Origin: JAWOGN01 sp046496815
Lineage (GTDB): Bacteria > Desulfobacterota > DSM-4660 > Desulfatiglandales > Desulfatiglandaceae
NCBI GenBank assembly: GCA_046496815.1
Contig: JAWOGN010000314.1
Coordinates: 1 to 17,631 of the forward strand
Direction: 5' to 3'
DNA: 17,631 bases
The notes under the pieces are model-generated. The model was not told where the DNA came from. It saw nothing but the letters and a program-made list of their open reading frames with translations, and did no database searches. This document shows, one piece after another, positions 1-6,277 of the stretch. The translations under genes were made by a program, and so were the position numbers. Numbering within the stretch: position 1 is the stretch's first letter; each line of letters opens with the position of its first letter.

Positions 1-99
1 CTTCTCAACAAAATCTTTCGAGAGATCTTCGATCTTCTCTTTGGTCAGGAAGGCCAACCCCAAACCGGTGGTCAATGTTTTTTTGATAAGATCAATCAT
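1..99 (-). CDS. Phasin-like protein (polyhydroxyalkanoate granule-associated type), 5' end only
   Basis: Thirty-three codons on the minus strand run off the left edge of the window. The translation begins MIDLIKKTLTTGLGLAFLTK and continues with EKIEDLSKDFVEK. This amphipathic opening, with the 'LTKEKIE.L' pattern, is typical of the small phasin-like proteins found in deltaproteobacteria and thought to coat polyhydroxyalkanoate granules or regulate their synthesis. The ATG at 99 is preceded at good distance by AGGAG (about 108-112, minus strand), which supports the start. The rest of the gene is outside the window, so length and C-terminus cannot be checked. The family call rests on a short N-terminal stretch and is moderate. 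Confidence 0.6.
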   Translation of the reverse strand, partial: MIDLIKKTLTTGLGLAFLTKEKIEDLSKDFVEK

Positions 100-450
100 T
101 TTTTGACTCCTTTCCGTTTTATTAGGCTATGCGAGGGCTTTCCATGGACCGAAAGCCATTCTCCCAAGGAGTAACGGAGCAAATACCCCAATATAAAGCG
201 ACACAATCAGCCTCGGACTGCGGGAGCTTTCATGGGATATACCCGATTTTACTGCGGTATGAACATACGCACAAGGAAAATGTCTGTGCGGAATCATCAA
301 AGGATTGGAGGCATTTCATCCGCTCAGTGTCTTTACGCTCCCTCACCCCGGGAAAATATCCATTAGAGGACCTCCATATTTCCGCAACCTTTCGAACCTC
401 TCACCCGGGGCGCTTCCTGTTACATGTACGGAAGACTTTCCGGCATTCAC
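100..450. other. Intergenic region between divergent genes, with dyads
   Basis: No convincing gene lies between the phasin-like gene (minus) and the DUF2914 gene (plus). A plus-strand ORF at 129-476 has no ribosome binding site or recognisable motif and overlaps the promoter at 451. Two dyads are visible. GGCTTTC at 136-142 pairs with GAAAGCC at 151-157, which would fall in the phasin-like gene's 5' leader. CCCCGGG at 346-352 pairs with CCCGGGG at 404-410, enclosing an imperfect pairing of 351-359 with 376-383. The minus-strand promoter of the phasin-like gene should lie here, but I see no good match. Confidence 0.5.
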
Positions 451-479
451 TTGAAAACGATAAAGATTTCTGCTAAAAT
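451..479 (+). promoter_or_regulatory. Sigma-70-type promoter for the DUF2914 gene
   Basis: TTGAAA at 451-456 and TAAAAT at 474-479 are separated by exactly 17 bases. Each hexamer matches five of six consensus positions. The predicted transcription start near 486 gives a leader of about 35 nt before the ATG at 521. Confidence 0.7.
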
Positions 480-520
480 TTGGAAAAAAATCAGCCATTT
501 TTTATTCGGGAGAATTAAAT

Positions 521-937
521 ATGAAAAATTTCTTTATGATAGCCTTAAATTTTGTATTATTGTCGGTCGCTATTTCTTTCTTTGCACGGCATGCGATTTC
601 ACAGGAAACGGCGGCGCTCGAGGTGGCTGATGCAGCCGTTTGTCTAGAGGTGGTCAACCGTGAATGTGTCGGGATGAACACGGTTTTTCCATCGAATGTC
701 GGAAAGCTGTTTTGCCTCACCAGAATTAATGGTGCCAAGGGTCCCGGGCAGGTGACCCATGTCTGGTATTTTGGGCAAACAGAGCGGGCCCGGATCGCGC
801 TGAATATCCAAAACACGAGCTGGCGAACTTACAGTTCTAAGATTATTCAGTCACATGAAATTGGGGATTGGCACATCGATGTGTTGGGGCTTGAAGGTGA
901 ATTCTTGAAAATCATTCGATTTGAGATCGTGCCATAG
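521..937 (+). CDS. Secreted DUF2914-domain protein
   Basis: This 138-residue protein has an N-terminal signal peptide (about residues 1-27, hydrophobic core FFMIALNFVLLSVAI, likely cleavage after the alanine in ARHAIS). The rest matches the DUF2914 pattern: a strand reading GKLFCLTRI, then HVWYFG at about 80-85, R-A-R-I at 89-92, the W-R-T-YSSK motif at 101-107, and G-D-W-H-I-D-V near 115-121. DUF2914 is a small beta-rich domain of unknown biochemical role, often found in exported proteins of deltaproteobacteria. A purine-rich ribosome site (GGGAGAAT) precedes the ATG. The gene has its own promoter at 451-479 and is flanked by minus-strand genes, so it is probably monocistronic. No catalytic residues can be assigned. 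Confidence 0.8.
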   Translation: MKNFFMIALNFVLLSVAISFFARHAISQETAALEVADAAVCLEVVNRECVGMNTVFPSNVGKLFCLTRINGAKGPGQVTHVWYFGQTERARIALNIQNTSWRTYSSKIIQSHEIGDWHIDVLGLEGEFLKIIRFEIVP

Positions 938-1060
938 CAACTTCAAATAACCGAACGATTCCGACCCGGGACCGAACAACTTGCCTATGATCGTCGGGTT
1001 ATCTGACAGGTTGATGACAACCCTCCATACTTAGCGTCTTGAGCCCGCCTTCGTTCATAG

Positions 1061-1089
1061 AAAAAATCCGGGCCCACAGGACCCGGGTT
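1061..1089 (-). terminator. Intrinsic terminator after the 103-residue protein gene
   Basis: Read on the minus strand, CCGGGTCC pairs with GGGCCCGG across a TGT loop (eight pairs, one of them G-T) and is followed by ATTTTTT. It lies 33 nt past the stop codon of the gene at 1122-1433. Confidence 0.8.
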
Positions 1090-1121
1090 CAAAGTTGCTG
1101 GAAGAAGCAGCCCCATCGTGG

Positions 1122-1433
1122 TTAGCTTGCAGCGGATTTATACATCGCATACAGATCATGCACTCTTTTTCTAAGTTGCTTGATCTTCTTGTTGTCCTCC
1201 TCGGATGACCAATGGGGCTCGCTGATGGAAAAGATGCTGTTGCTGAGTTCATCGATGACATGCTCAGTGGCCTCACACCACTCAGCCGTGCAAACACTGC
1301 TCATTTCGGTAGCCTCATCGATGCCCTTTTCCAGCGTATCAAGCGATTTTTCCATGTTATTGATAAACGTCTTCCAATTGTCTACGAGTTGATCTTGAAT
1401 ACTCGACTGAAAAGAATCCTTAGGCATTGCCAT
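1122..1433 (-). CDS. Conserved-looking helical protein of unknown function, 103 aa
   Basis: I do not recognise a named family. The frame is open further upstream to 1562, but the ATG at 1433 is chosen because AGGAGGTGA, a near-perfect Shine-Dalgarno sequence, ends about six bases before it. The protein begins MAMPKDSFQS and is predicted to be almost all helix, with no signal peptide or membrane segment. A heptad-like stretch (about 22-44, including MEKSLDTLEKGIDEA) is followed by a short central motif C-T-A-E-W-C (48-53). The charged helical tail (78-100) ends near Y-A-M-Y-K-S. Acidic, soluble and coiled-coil-like, it could be a granule- or complex-associated structural protein. The phasin-like gene at the window edge makes a link to polyhydroxyalkanoate granules conceivable, but this is a guess. 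It ends at a strong terminator and probably forms its own unit. Confidence 0.7.
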   Translation of the reverse strand: MAMPKDSFQSSIQDQLVDNWKTFINNMEKSLDTLEKGIDEATEMSSVCTAEWCEATEHVIDELSNSIFSISEPHWSSEEDNKKIKQLRKRVHDLYAMYKSAAS

Positions 1434-1650
1434 TTTCTTCACCTCCTTTCCTGTTCTAATATGTTCCCTCAATAGCCCAACCGCTTGGGCACTGCCGCCA
1501 CAACCACTTCCTTGCCGAACCCCAAGTCTCCATTTCGTGTCCATGCGCTCCACCCACACCATCCTGGGGTCGAATTTTTACACCCGCGGCCGTTTCCATC
1601 CAGTCGGGCGAATGTCGGCATGGCGGTTCGGAACCATTCGCGAATCAATA

Positions 1651-2310
1651 TTAGGGACAACCCCACTCCCATTTTTTCTTATAATGGATACCTACGTGAT
1701 ATTTTGGTGGATAGTATCCCGGATCATAACAATGGTCCGTAGTATAAGGAGTGCAGGGATACTTTTCACAATTCCCCGTCGGGTGCCAGCGCGTCCCCAT
1801 TAGATTGCCGGCAACCCAGCTGTCCATGTACCTGTATTTCCCTTGGATGCAGTAAAATTCACTATGACAGGTAGCACCACAGCAATCCAGGGTACCACAG
1901 GATAAATTTTCCATAAGCACCCATCGGCCGATAGTACACCTCACATATCCCATCACCGATACTCCATCACAGTCTGTAACAGTTATTGCGGCTGCACCGC
2001 AGGCATTGCCGTCAGCATAAAGGATGTTGGATACATTATCTGATTGGTTCTGTGATAATTCAAAGCCATTCCCGCTTATTGACCAAGTGTACGGGGGAAT
2101 TCCTCCGATGACCTTTACCTCCGCGTCACGATTTCGATCTATTTCGTCCGGATTGTTGGGATCCCATTTAAGCGCATACTTCACACTTCCCGGTAGCGTT
2201 GAAAAACCTTGAAAACAAGAATCCCCTGCAGCAGAAATATCACTTAAACACCCGAAGAAAAATAGTGTCACCAAATGGAAAGCAGTCTGCAATTTTCTTA
2301 ATCTTGGCAT
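1651..2310 (-). CDS. Secreted cysteine-rich protein with an Ig-like (SprB-type) module
   Basis: The protein is 219 residues long. The ATG at 2310 is preceded by AAAGGA at suitable distance. An N-terminal signal sequence (about 1-28, core FHLVTLFFFG) could be cut by signal peptidase I at SAA/G; an FFG-C at 18-21 is a poor lipobox. Residues about 65-116 form a module with the G-G-I-P-P-Y-T-W-S-I-S-G pattern, a short spacer, then CGAAAITVTDCDG. This resembles the SprB/Ig-like repeats of bacterial surface proteins. The C-terminal half has many cysteines (138, 143, 144, 148, 154, 181, 186, 194, 218), plus many Tyr and Trp residues, suggesting disulfide bonding outside the cytoplasm. No enzyme motif was found. 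It ends KWEWGCP, and the DNA beyond stays Trp/Cys-rich in other frames, so a frameshifted C-terminus is possible. Confidence 0.75.
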   Translation of the reverse strand: MPRLRKLQTAFHLVTLFFFGCLSDISAAGDSCFQGFSTLPGSVKYALKWDPNNPDEIDRNRDAEVKVIGGIPPYTWSISGNGFELSQNQSDNVSNILYADGNACGAAAITVTDCDGVSVMGYVRCTIGRWVLMENLSCGTLDCCGATCHSEFYCIQGKYRYMDSWVAGNLMGTRWHPTGNCEKYPCTPYTTDHCYDPGYYPPKYHVGIHYKKKWEWGCP

Positions 2311-2808
2311 GTTAATTCCTTTGATCTTTTATCCTCAGTGACTGTACTGAAAAGCGCATCCGGCGCTGGAATCAAAGCGGCGGCGCGGGCGGCAGAGATC
2401 CACCCCACAAGTATTTACCCTTGCCGGCGCCCACTGGATGCCCCGGGTGAGAAAGCGCTCCCGACTTACAAACCCTCAAATCACGGCGGTGCCATAAAAA
2501 AAATTCCGCCAGGAAATAAACGGCAAGACACACGTCAGTAACCACAGGCCCAATGCCCATATCAAGCCTTTCTCGAAAGATCGATGATCGGGCTCAAATT
2601 CATTTCTCCACTGGGTCAACTCAGAAATAACGAAATTATGGTTAACTTATGATGCATTTTATGTTACGGCTTAACCCCATGTGAAATCATGAACCGATCA
2701 GCGCTGTGCGACCTGATCGGTATCGCTTAACATTTCGGCCTATACCTGTCAATAGACGCCCTCTGGATTTGTGCTGCGAGCACCCGGTCTACCCTCGGAG
2801 AGGAAAAG
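2311..2808. other. Gene-poor 500-bp gap with dyads and doubtful small ORFs
   Basis: No convincing gene is present. On the minus strand two overlapping frames encode hydrophobic peptides. One is 2372-2560 (62 codons, ATG with AGAAAGG upstream). The other is 2476-2619 (47 codons from a TTG, with a hydrophilic N-terminus followed by a Trp-flanked membrane-like segment, GLIWALGLWLLTCVLPFISW). Neither is recognised, and the second has no ribosome site. GGTTAA at 2640-2645 and TTAACC at 2671-2676 form a loose dyad. A stronger one is listed separately at 2693-2721. The plus-strand ORF at 2338-2541 has no ribosome site and looks spurious. Confidence 0.45.
2693..2721. promoter_or_regulatory. Perfect 9-bp inverted repeat upstream of the lytic transglycosylase gene
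   Basis: ACCGATCAG (2693-2701) and CTGATCGGT (2713-2721) are exact reverse complements separated by 11 bases. The centre-to-centre distance is about two helical turns, as in an operator for a dimeric regulator. No T-run follows, so a terminator is unlikely. It lies 88 bp before the start codon at 2809. Its function is inferred only from symmetry. Confidence 0.35.
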
Positions 2809-4299
2809 ATGAATACATCTATCCGCCCCTTATTTGTTTTGCTTATACTTCTCACCCTTGCGAAAGCGATTTTTATCCTCTGTCCTGCCAACCTGCTCGC
2901 CTTCTTTTCCCCACTGAAAGAATCTATCATTGCATACAACCTGGAGCATCACCAAAAAATACTGTCCAATGGTTCCTACAGAGGTGAGGAAGGCATCCTT
3001 TTGCTCAGGCCAGAGATCGCCCGCTCCTTCGGACTCAACGTCTCCATGGATCGAGATTATCTTCATGCAGAAACGCTGTTCAAAAAAGCAGGCCAAACCC
3101 TGGAGACGTTGAAAGGGGCGCTCACCACTCAAGACCCAAAAATGGTCTCCGACAAACACGAAATGCGAATCGCCCAACTGGCCTTAGATTACAATTCAAC
3201 GCTTCGATCTGCCAGGGAAACAATGATGGCCTATCACAGAAAGCTGGCGCCTTCGGTTGATGACAGATTAAACAATGACATCTGCACTGAGCTAATGGAA
3301 AAACTTCTCTGCGAAAGTGCCGAGGAGGCATCCTGCAACCTTCGGGAGACCTTGGCATTGTTCTACAACAAATGCCGGACACTGAACCGAAGCAGGGAAC
3401 CCTTGAAAGTTGAAAATGTTCGCTTTGTCAATTATGTAGTCCATGAGTTTAAGCAGAAATCGGAGGAAAAAGACACGCGTCTGTTTGATCTCGACATGCA
3501 GACCGTCAAATCCCTGGAAGCACTCGGCGATAGGTGGCAGGAGGCTCTGGGAAACGCTGAATCCCGTTACATCCCGCTTTTGGATGCTATCATGAAGGAG
3601 CGAAATCCCAAGGAACATTCTGTAAATTTGCTTTTGTTTCTCGCTCTCATTCGACAAGAGTCCAATTTCAATCCGCACGCCGTATCGCACGTGGGCGCCG
3701 CCGGCCTTACACAAATCATGCCGAGAACCGCCGAAGCATTGGGGATGGAAAATATTTTTGTGCCGCCTTATCTCAATGAGGCGGGGGCAATGATGCGTAA
3801 GGAGCGGAACCTGAGAAATCGTGCCATGAGGCTTATCCTTAAGGTAACCCAAGAGGACCGTCTGGAAACCGCCAGGCGTGCCAGGGATCTCATGCAGCAA
3901 TCGCTCGATTGCAGGCGGAAACGCATAGACTTGTATGCAAGATACAGGAAGGAAATATTAGATGAGAGAAGAGATGACCGATTGGAGCCGCGAAAGGCGA
4001 TTGAGTACGGTTTCAAATATTTCGACAATTTGATGATGGATCAGGAGGGAGACATAAGCCTGGCACTGGCCGCTTATAATGCGGGACCGCATCGGGTCAA
4101 GAAGTATAAGGGTATCCCTCCCTACCGCGAGACGATAGGGTTTCGGAACCGTGTGCTGAAGCACTACAGGGATTATTTGCGCAAACTCGATCTTTATCAA
4201 CAGAGATGTCCGGGAAGTCTTGAAGACACAAAATTTGGAAAGGTCCTGCAGCAACCTGAAATTACGGAAATAAACCAAGACGCCCTTGACATGTTTTAG
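2809..4299 (+). CDS. Membrane-anchored lytic transglycosylase (SLT / GH23 family) with an inserted helical segment
   Basis: The 496-residue protein should cleave the MurNAc-GlcNAc bond of peptidoglycan to give 1,6-anhydro products in the periplasm. Residues 6-32 are a hydrophobic signal anchor. Residues about 80-250 are a charged helical region without a recognised domain. The SLT domain starts near 255. The catalytic glutamate is E284 in IRQESNFNP, followed by GAAGLTQIMP (296-305). The second half resumes at KAIEYGFKYF (396-405) and contains LALAAYNAGP (418-427) and the Y-R-E-T-I-G-F motif (439-445). Between the halves, about residues 320-392 are an Arg/Lys/Glu-rich insertion that appears longer than in ordinary Slt or MltC proteins. 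GGAGAGG lies just before the ATG. The neighbouring purC is in the same direction but 131 bp away, behind a hairpin, so cotranscription is uncertain. Confidence 0.9.
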   Translation: MNTSIRPLFVLLILLTLAKAIFILCPANLLAFFSPLKESIIAYNLEHHQKILSNGSYRGEEGILLLRPEIARSFGLNVSMDRDYLHAETLFKKAGQTLETLKGALTTQDPKMVSDKHEMRIAQLALDYNSTLRSARETMMAYHRKLAPSVDDRLNNDICTELMEKLLCESAEEASCNLRETLALFYNKCRTLNRSREPLKVENVRFVNYVVHEFKQKSEEKDTRLFDLDMQTVKSLEALGDRWQEALGNAESRYIPLLDAIMKERNPKEHSVNLLLFLALIRQESNFNPHAVSHVGAAGLTQIMPRTAEALGMENIFVPPYLNEAGAMMRKERNLRNRAMRLILKVTQEDRLETARRARDLMQQSLDCRRKRIDLYARYRKEILDERRDDRLEPRKAIEYGFKYFDNLMMDQEGDISLALAAYNAGPHRVKKYKGIPPYRETIGFRNRVLKHYRDYLRKLDLYQQRCPGSLEDTKFGKVLQQPEITEINQDALDMF

Positions 4300-4323
4300 G
4301 CCTTGTCAATAAAAAGGAAAATT

Positions 4324-4360
4324 GCATTCGCCATGGCCCTTTTGTTGAAGGGCTGGATGC
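4324..4360 (+). terminator. Bulged stem-loop between the lytic transglycosylase gene and purC
   Basis: GCCCTT (4336-4341) pairs with AAGGGC (4348-4353) over a six-base loop. The stem extends through CCA/TGG and GCAT/ATGC with two left-side bulges. A T-rich stretch follows only about 10 bases later (4371-4377), so this is a weak terminator candidate. It could instead be an mRNA structure. Confidence 0.35.
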
Positions 4361-4430
4361 CACGACCCATATTTTTTACGTCGGAGGGATTGCTTTTAAC
4401 GCTATTAAAATACAAACCGGAGGTAAACCA

Positions 4431-5330
4431 ATGAACTCAGAGGTCCTGAAGCGGAGTGATTTCGAAGGTATCCGTCTCCTGAAGCGGGGGAAGGTGCGGG
4501 ACGTTTACGAGGTTGGAGACGACCTGCTAATCGTTGCGAGTGATCGCATGTCGGCGTTTGACGTCGTACTGGCAGACCCGATTCCAGATAAGGGAAAAGT
4601 CCTGACAAGCATCTCTTTGTTCTGGTTTCAAAAACTGAACTCGATTGTGGAAAACCACGTGATATCGAGCGACCCCGCCGAATACCCGGAAGTTTGTCGA
4701 AGATACACCGATCAGCTCAAAGGCCGCAGCATGCTGGTGAGGAAAGCCGACCCGCTGCCTGTTGAATGCATTGTGAGAGGATATTTATCCGGCTCGGGCT
4801 GGCAAGACTATCTTTCCACTGGAAGCATATGCGGGATCAGACTTCCTGAGGGACTTAAGGAATCGCAGGCGTTGCCCCAGGCAATATTTACCCCTTCCAC
4901 CAAGGCGGCAGACGGCATGCATGACGAAAACATCACTTATGAATTCGCATTGGAGATCTTGGGAGAAGAGACCGCTGAGAGGGTCCGACACATGAGTCTC
5001 CAAATCTACGAATTTGGGCGAGACTTCGCCTCAGAAAAAGGGATCATTGTGGCCGACACAAAGTTTGAATTTGGTTTAAGGGAGGGTAATCTGATTTTGA
5101 TCGATGAGGTGCTGACACCGGATTCATCGAGGTTCTGGCCCGTGGATTCCTATCGTCCCGGAGGCCCCCAACAGAGTTTTGACAAGCAGTTCTTGAGAGA
5201 CTACCTGCTTGAAATCAACTGGTTGAAAAAGCCGCCACCGCCCAAATTGCCTCTCGATATCATCGAAAAAACGCGGGAGAAATACCTGGAGGCCTTGGAA
5301 AGAATTACGGGCCATGGTTTGGAATCGTGA
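4431..5330 (+). CDS. purC: Phosphoribosylaminoimidazole-succinocarboxamide synthase (SAICAR synthetase)
   Basis: PurC condenses CAIR with aspartate, using ATP, to give SAICAR in purine biosynthesis in the cytosol. At 299 residues it fits the longer PurC subtype. Family motifs are intact: RGKVRDVYEVG (19-29) in the ATP-binding N-lobe, the signature SDRMSAFDVVL (38-48), ECIVRGYLSGSGW (112-124), F-T-P-S-T-K-A (153-159), the second signature around IIVADTKFEFG (205-215), and IDEVLTPDSSRFW (224-236). CGGAGGT lies a few bases before the ATG. No other purine gene is adjacent. The following 250 bp separate it from grpE and hold hairpins, so it probably forms its own transcript. Confidence 0.97.
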   Translation: MNSEVLKRSDFEGIRLLKRGKVRDVYEVGDDLLIVASDRMSAFDVVLADPIPDKGKVLTSISLFWFQKLNSIVENHVISSDPAEYPEVCRRYTDQLKGRSMLVRKADPLPVECIVRGYLSGSGWQDYLSTGSICGIRLPEGLKESQALPQAIFTPSTKAADGMHDENITYEFALEILGEETAERVRHMSLQIYEFGRDFASEKGIIVADTKFEFGLREGNLILIDEVLTPDSSRFWPVDSYRPGGPQQSFDKQFLRDYLLEINWLKKPPPPKLPLDIIEKTREKYLEALERITGHGLES

Positions 5331-5430
5331 ACCAAAGGAAAAAACCGGATGAAACCGACTGAGAGTCTGCCCGGGAAGGAGATGTTTTTTCCACAATCAA
5401 TGAAGGTCGAAATGATACCCATAGAAATAC

Positions 5431-5455
5431 AGGGGAGTATTTCATTGCCTCCCCT
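5431..5455 (+). other. Seven-base-pair stem-loop downstream of purC
   Basis: AGGGGAG (5431-5437) is the exact reverse complement of CTCCCCT (5449-5455), with an 11-base loop. There is no T-run, so a classical terminator is unlikely. It may stabilise the purC 3' end or be chance. Confidence 0.3.
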
Positions 5456-5500
5456 CCGGTCGTAGGCCCCTCAAAAAAGATTTGAAAAACCGGGTTGGTC

Positions 5501-5519
5501 GCATTGACAATGCTTTTTT
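5501..5519 (+). terminator. Short stem-loop with T-run between purC and grpE
   Basis: GCATT (5501-5505) pairs with AATGC (5509-5513) over a three-base loop and is followed by six Ts (5514-5519). The stem is only five pairs, so termination would be weak. The same bases contain TTGACA (5504-5509), which could be a -35 box for grpE, but no good -10 box stands 17 bases on. A TTTGAAA at 5481-5487 is faintly sigma-32-like. I cannot fix the grpE promoter. Confidence 0.3.
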
Positions 5520-5584
5520 CGATGCTTACCGTTTTGTTGTGTTAAGACCTTAAAAGAAATATGTTTTTTTTGCAGGAGTGAGTC

Positions 5585-6199
5585 GTGGTACAGGTTGAAA
5601 TCACGAATCCAAAGGATACCGAAATTGACACAACGGAGAACCCGGACGTCGATTTGAAAGAAATCGCCGAAGATTCTCATGATCACGGATTGCGAGACGA
5701 AAAAAAGGGTGCTCTTGAAAATTTGTCGAAAGCGGAATTGCTGGAAAAAGTCATTGAACTGGAGGAAACGGCAGATAAGAACTTTAACCTTTACGTTCGC
5801 TCTCAGGCGGAGATAGAAAACCTTAAAAAACGGTTCCAGAAGGAAAAGTCCGATTTGTGCAAATTTTCGAATGAATCGCTTATCAGACAGTTGCTGGGCG
5901 TGGTGGATAATCTTGAGAAGGCCATTGCGCACTCGGAGAACGAAGAGTCACTCGATGCACTGAAACAGGGCGTTAAACTGACCCTGAAGGGGTTACTGGA
6001 TATTCTCAAGAACTCAGGGGTAGAGCCGGTTCAAGCAATGAACGCGCCTTTCGATCCCAATTTTCACGAGGCTGTTTCAGAGCAGGAAGACAATTCCGTG
6101 AAACCCGGCACGGTCATTCAGGAGCTCCAAAGCGGGTACCTCTTAAATGAGAGGCTTATCCGTCCCGCCATGGTCATCGTAAGTAGGCGGGGCGGTTAG
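5585..6199 (+). CDS. grpE: GrpE, nucleotide exchange factor of DnaK
   Basis: GrpE is a dimeric co-chaperone that releases ADP from DnaK and so resets the Hsp70 cycle. The 204-residue product shows the usual order: an acidic disordered N-terminus (1-42), the long dimerising coiled coil (about 44-112, including LYVRSQAEIENLKKRFQKE), a four-helix-bundle region, and the C-terminal beta wing. The wing carries FDPNFHEAV near 157-165 and the family end pattern GYLLNERLIRPAMVIVS. The start is GTG at 5585, supported by GCAGGAG upstream at correct distance; no nearby ATG would keep the conserved length. dnaK follows after 78 bp. hrcA and dnaJ, often adjacent in other bacteria, are absent here, and no CIRCE operator was seen. 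Confidence 0.97.
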   Translation: MVQVEITNPKDTEIDTTENPDVDLKEIAEDSHDHGLRDEKKGALENLSKAELLEKVIELEETADKNFNLYVRSQAEIENLKKRFQKEKSDLCKFSNESLIRQLLGVVDNLEKAIAHSENEESLDALKQGVKLTLKGLLDILKNSGVEPVQAMNAPFDPNFHEAVSEQEDNSVKPGTVIQELQSGYLLNERLIRPAMVIVSRRGG

Positions 6200-6213
6200 T
6201 TTAAGGAAATAAT

Positions 6214-6233
6214 TGCGTTGAAACGCATTTTTT
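6214..6233 (+). terminator. Attenuator-like hairpin between grpE and dnaK
   Basis: TGCGTT (6214-6219) pairs with AACGCA (6222-6227), most realistically as five pairs with a TGAA loop, and runs straight into six Ts (6228-6233). The stem is short, so partial termination is the most that can be claimed. Confidence 0.35.
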
Positions 6234-6243
6234 AAGCATATTC

Positions 6244-6249
6244 TATAAT
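6244..6249 (+). promoter_or_regulatory. Possible dnaK-proximal -10 box
   Basis: A perfect TATAAT stands 28 bp before the dnaK start. The best -35 candidate, TTGAAA at 6218-6223, is 20 bases away, longer than normal, and overlaps the hairpin at 6214-6233. A separate dnaK promoter is possible but unproven. Confidence 0.3.
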
Positions 6250-6277
6250 ATATCTGAGGATTTGAGGAGGCTAAGAG

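Noticed and set aside
129..476. Plus-strand ORF of 115 codons
   Set aside because: It has no ribosome site, no recognisable motif and low-complexity-like composition, and it runs through the sigma-70 promoter of the DUF2914 gene.
1434..1562. Upstream extension of the 103-residue protein to an earlier start at 1562
   Set aside because: The added 43 residues look non-coding, and the near-perfect AGGAGGTGA just before 1433 marks the real start.
1469..1672. Minus-strand ORF of 67 codons overlapping the end of the cysteine-rich protein gene
   Set aside because: There is no ribosome site or family resemblance. It is kept only as a possible trace of a frameshifted C-terminus.
2338..2541. Plus-strand ORF of 67 codons
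   Set aside because: Composition is Ala/Pro/Lys-rich without a motif or ribosome site, and it is antisense to other candidate frames.
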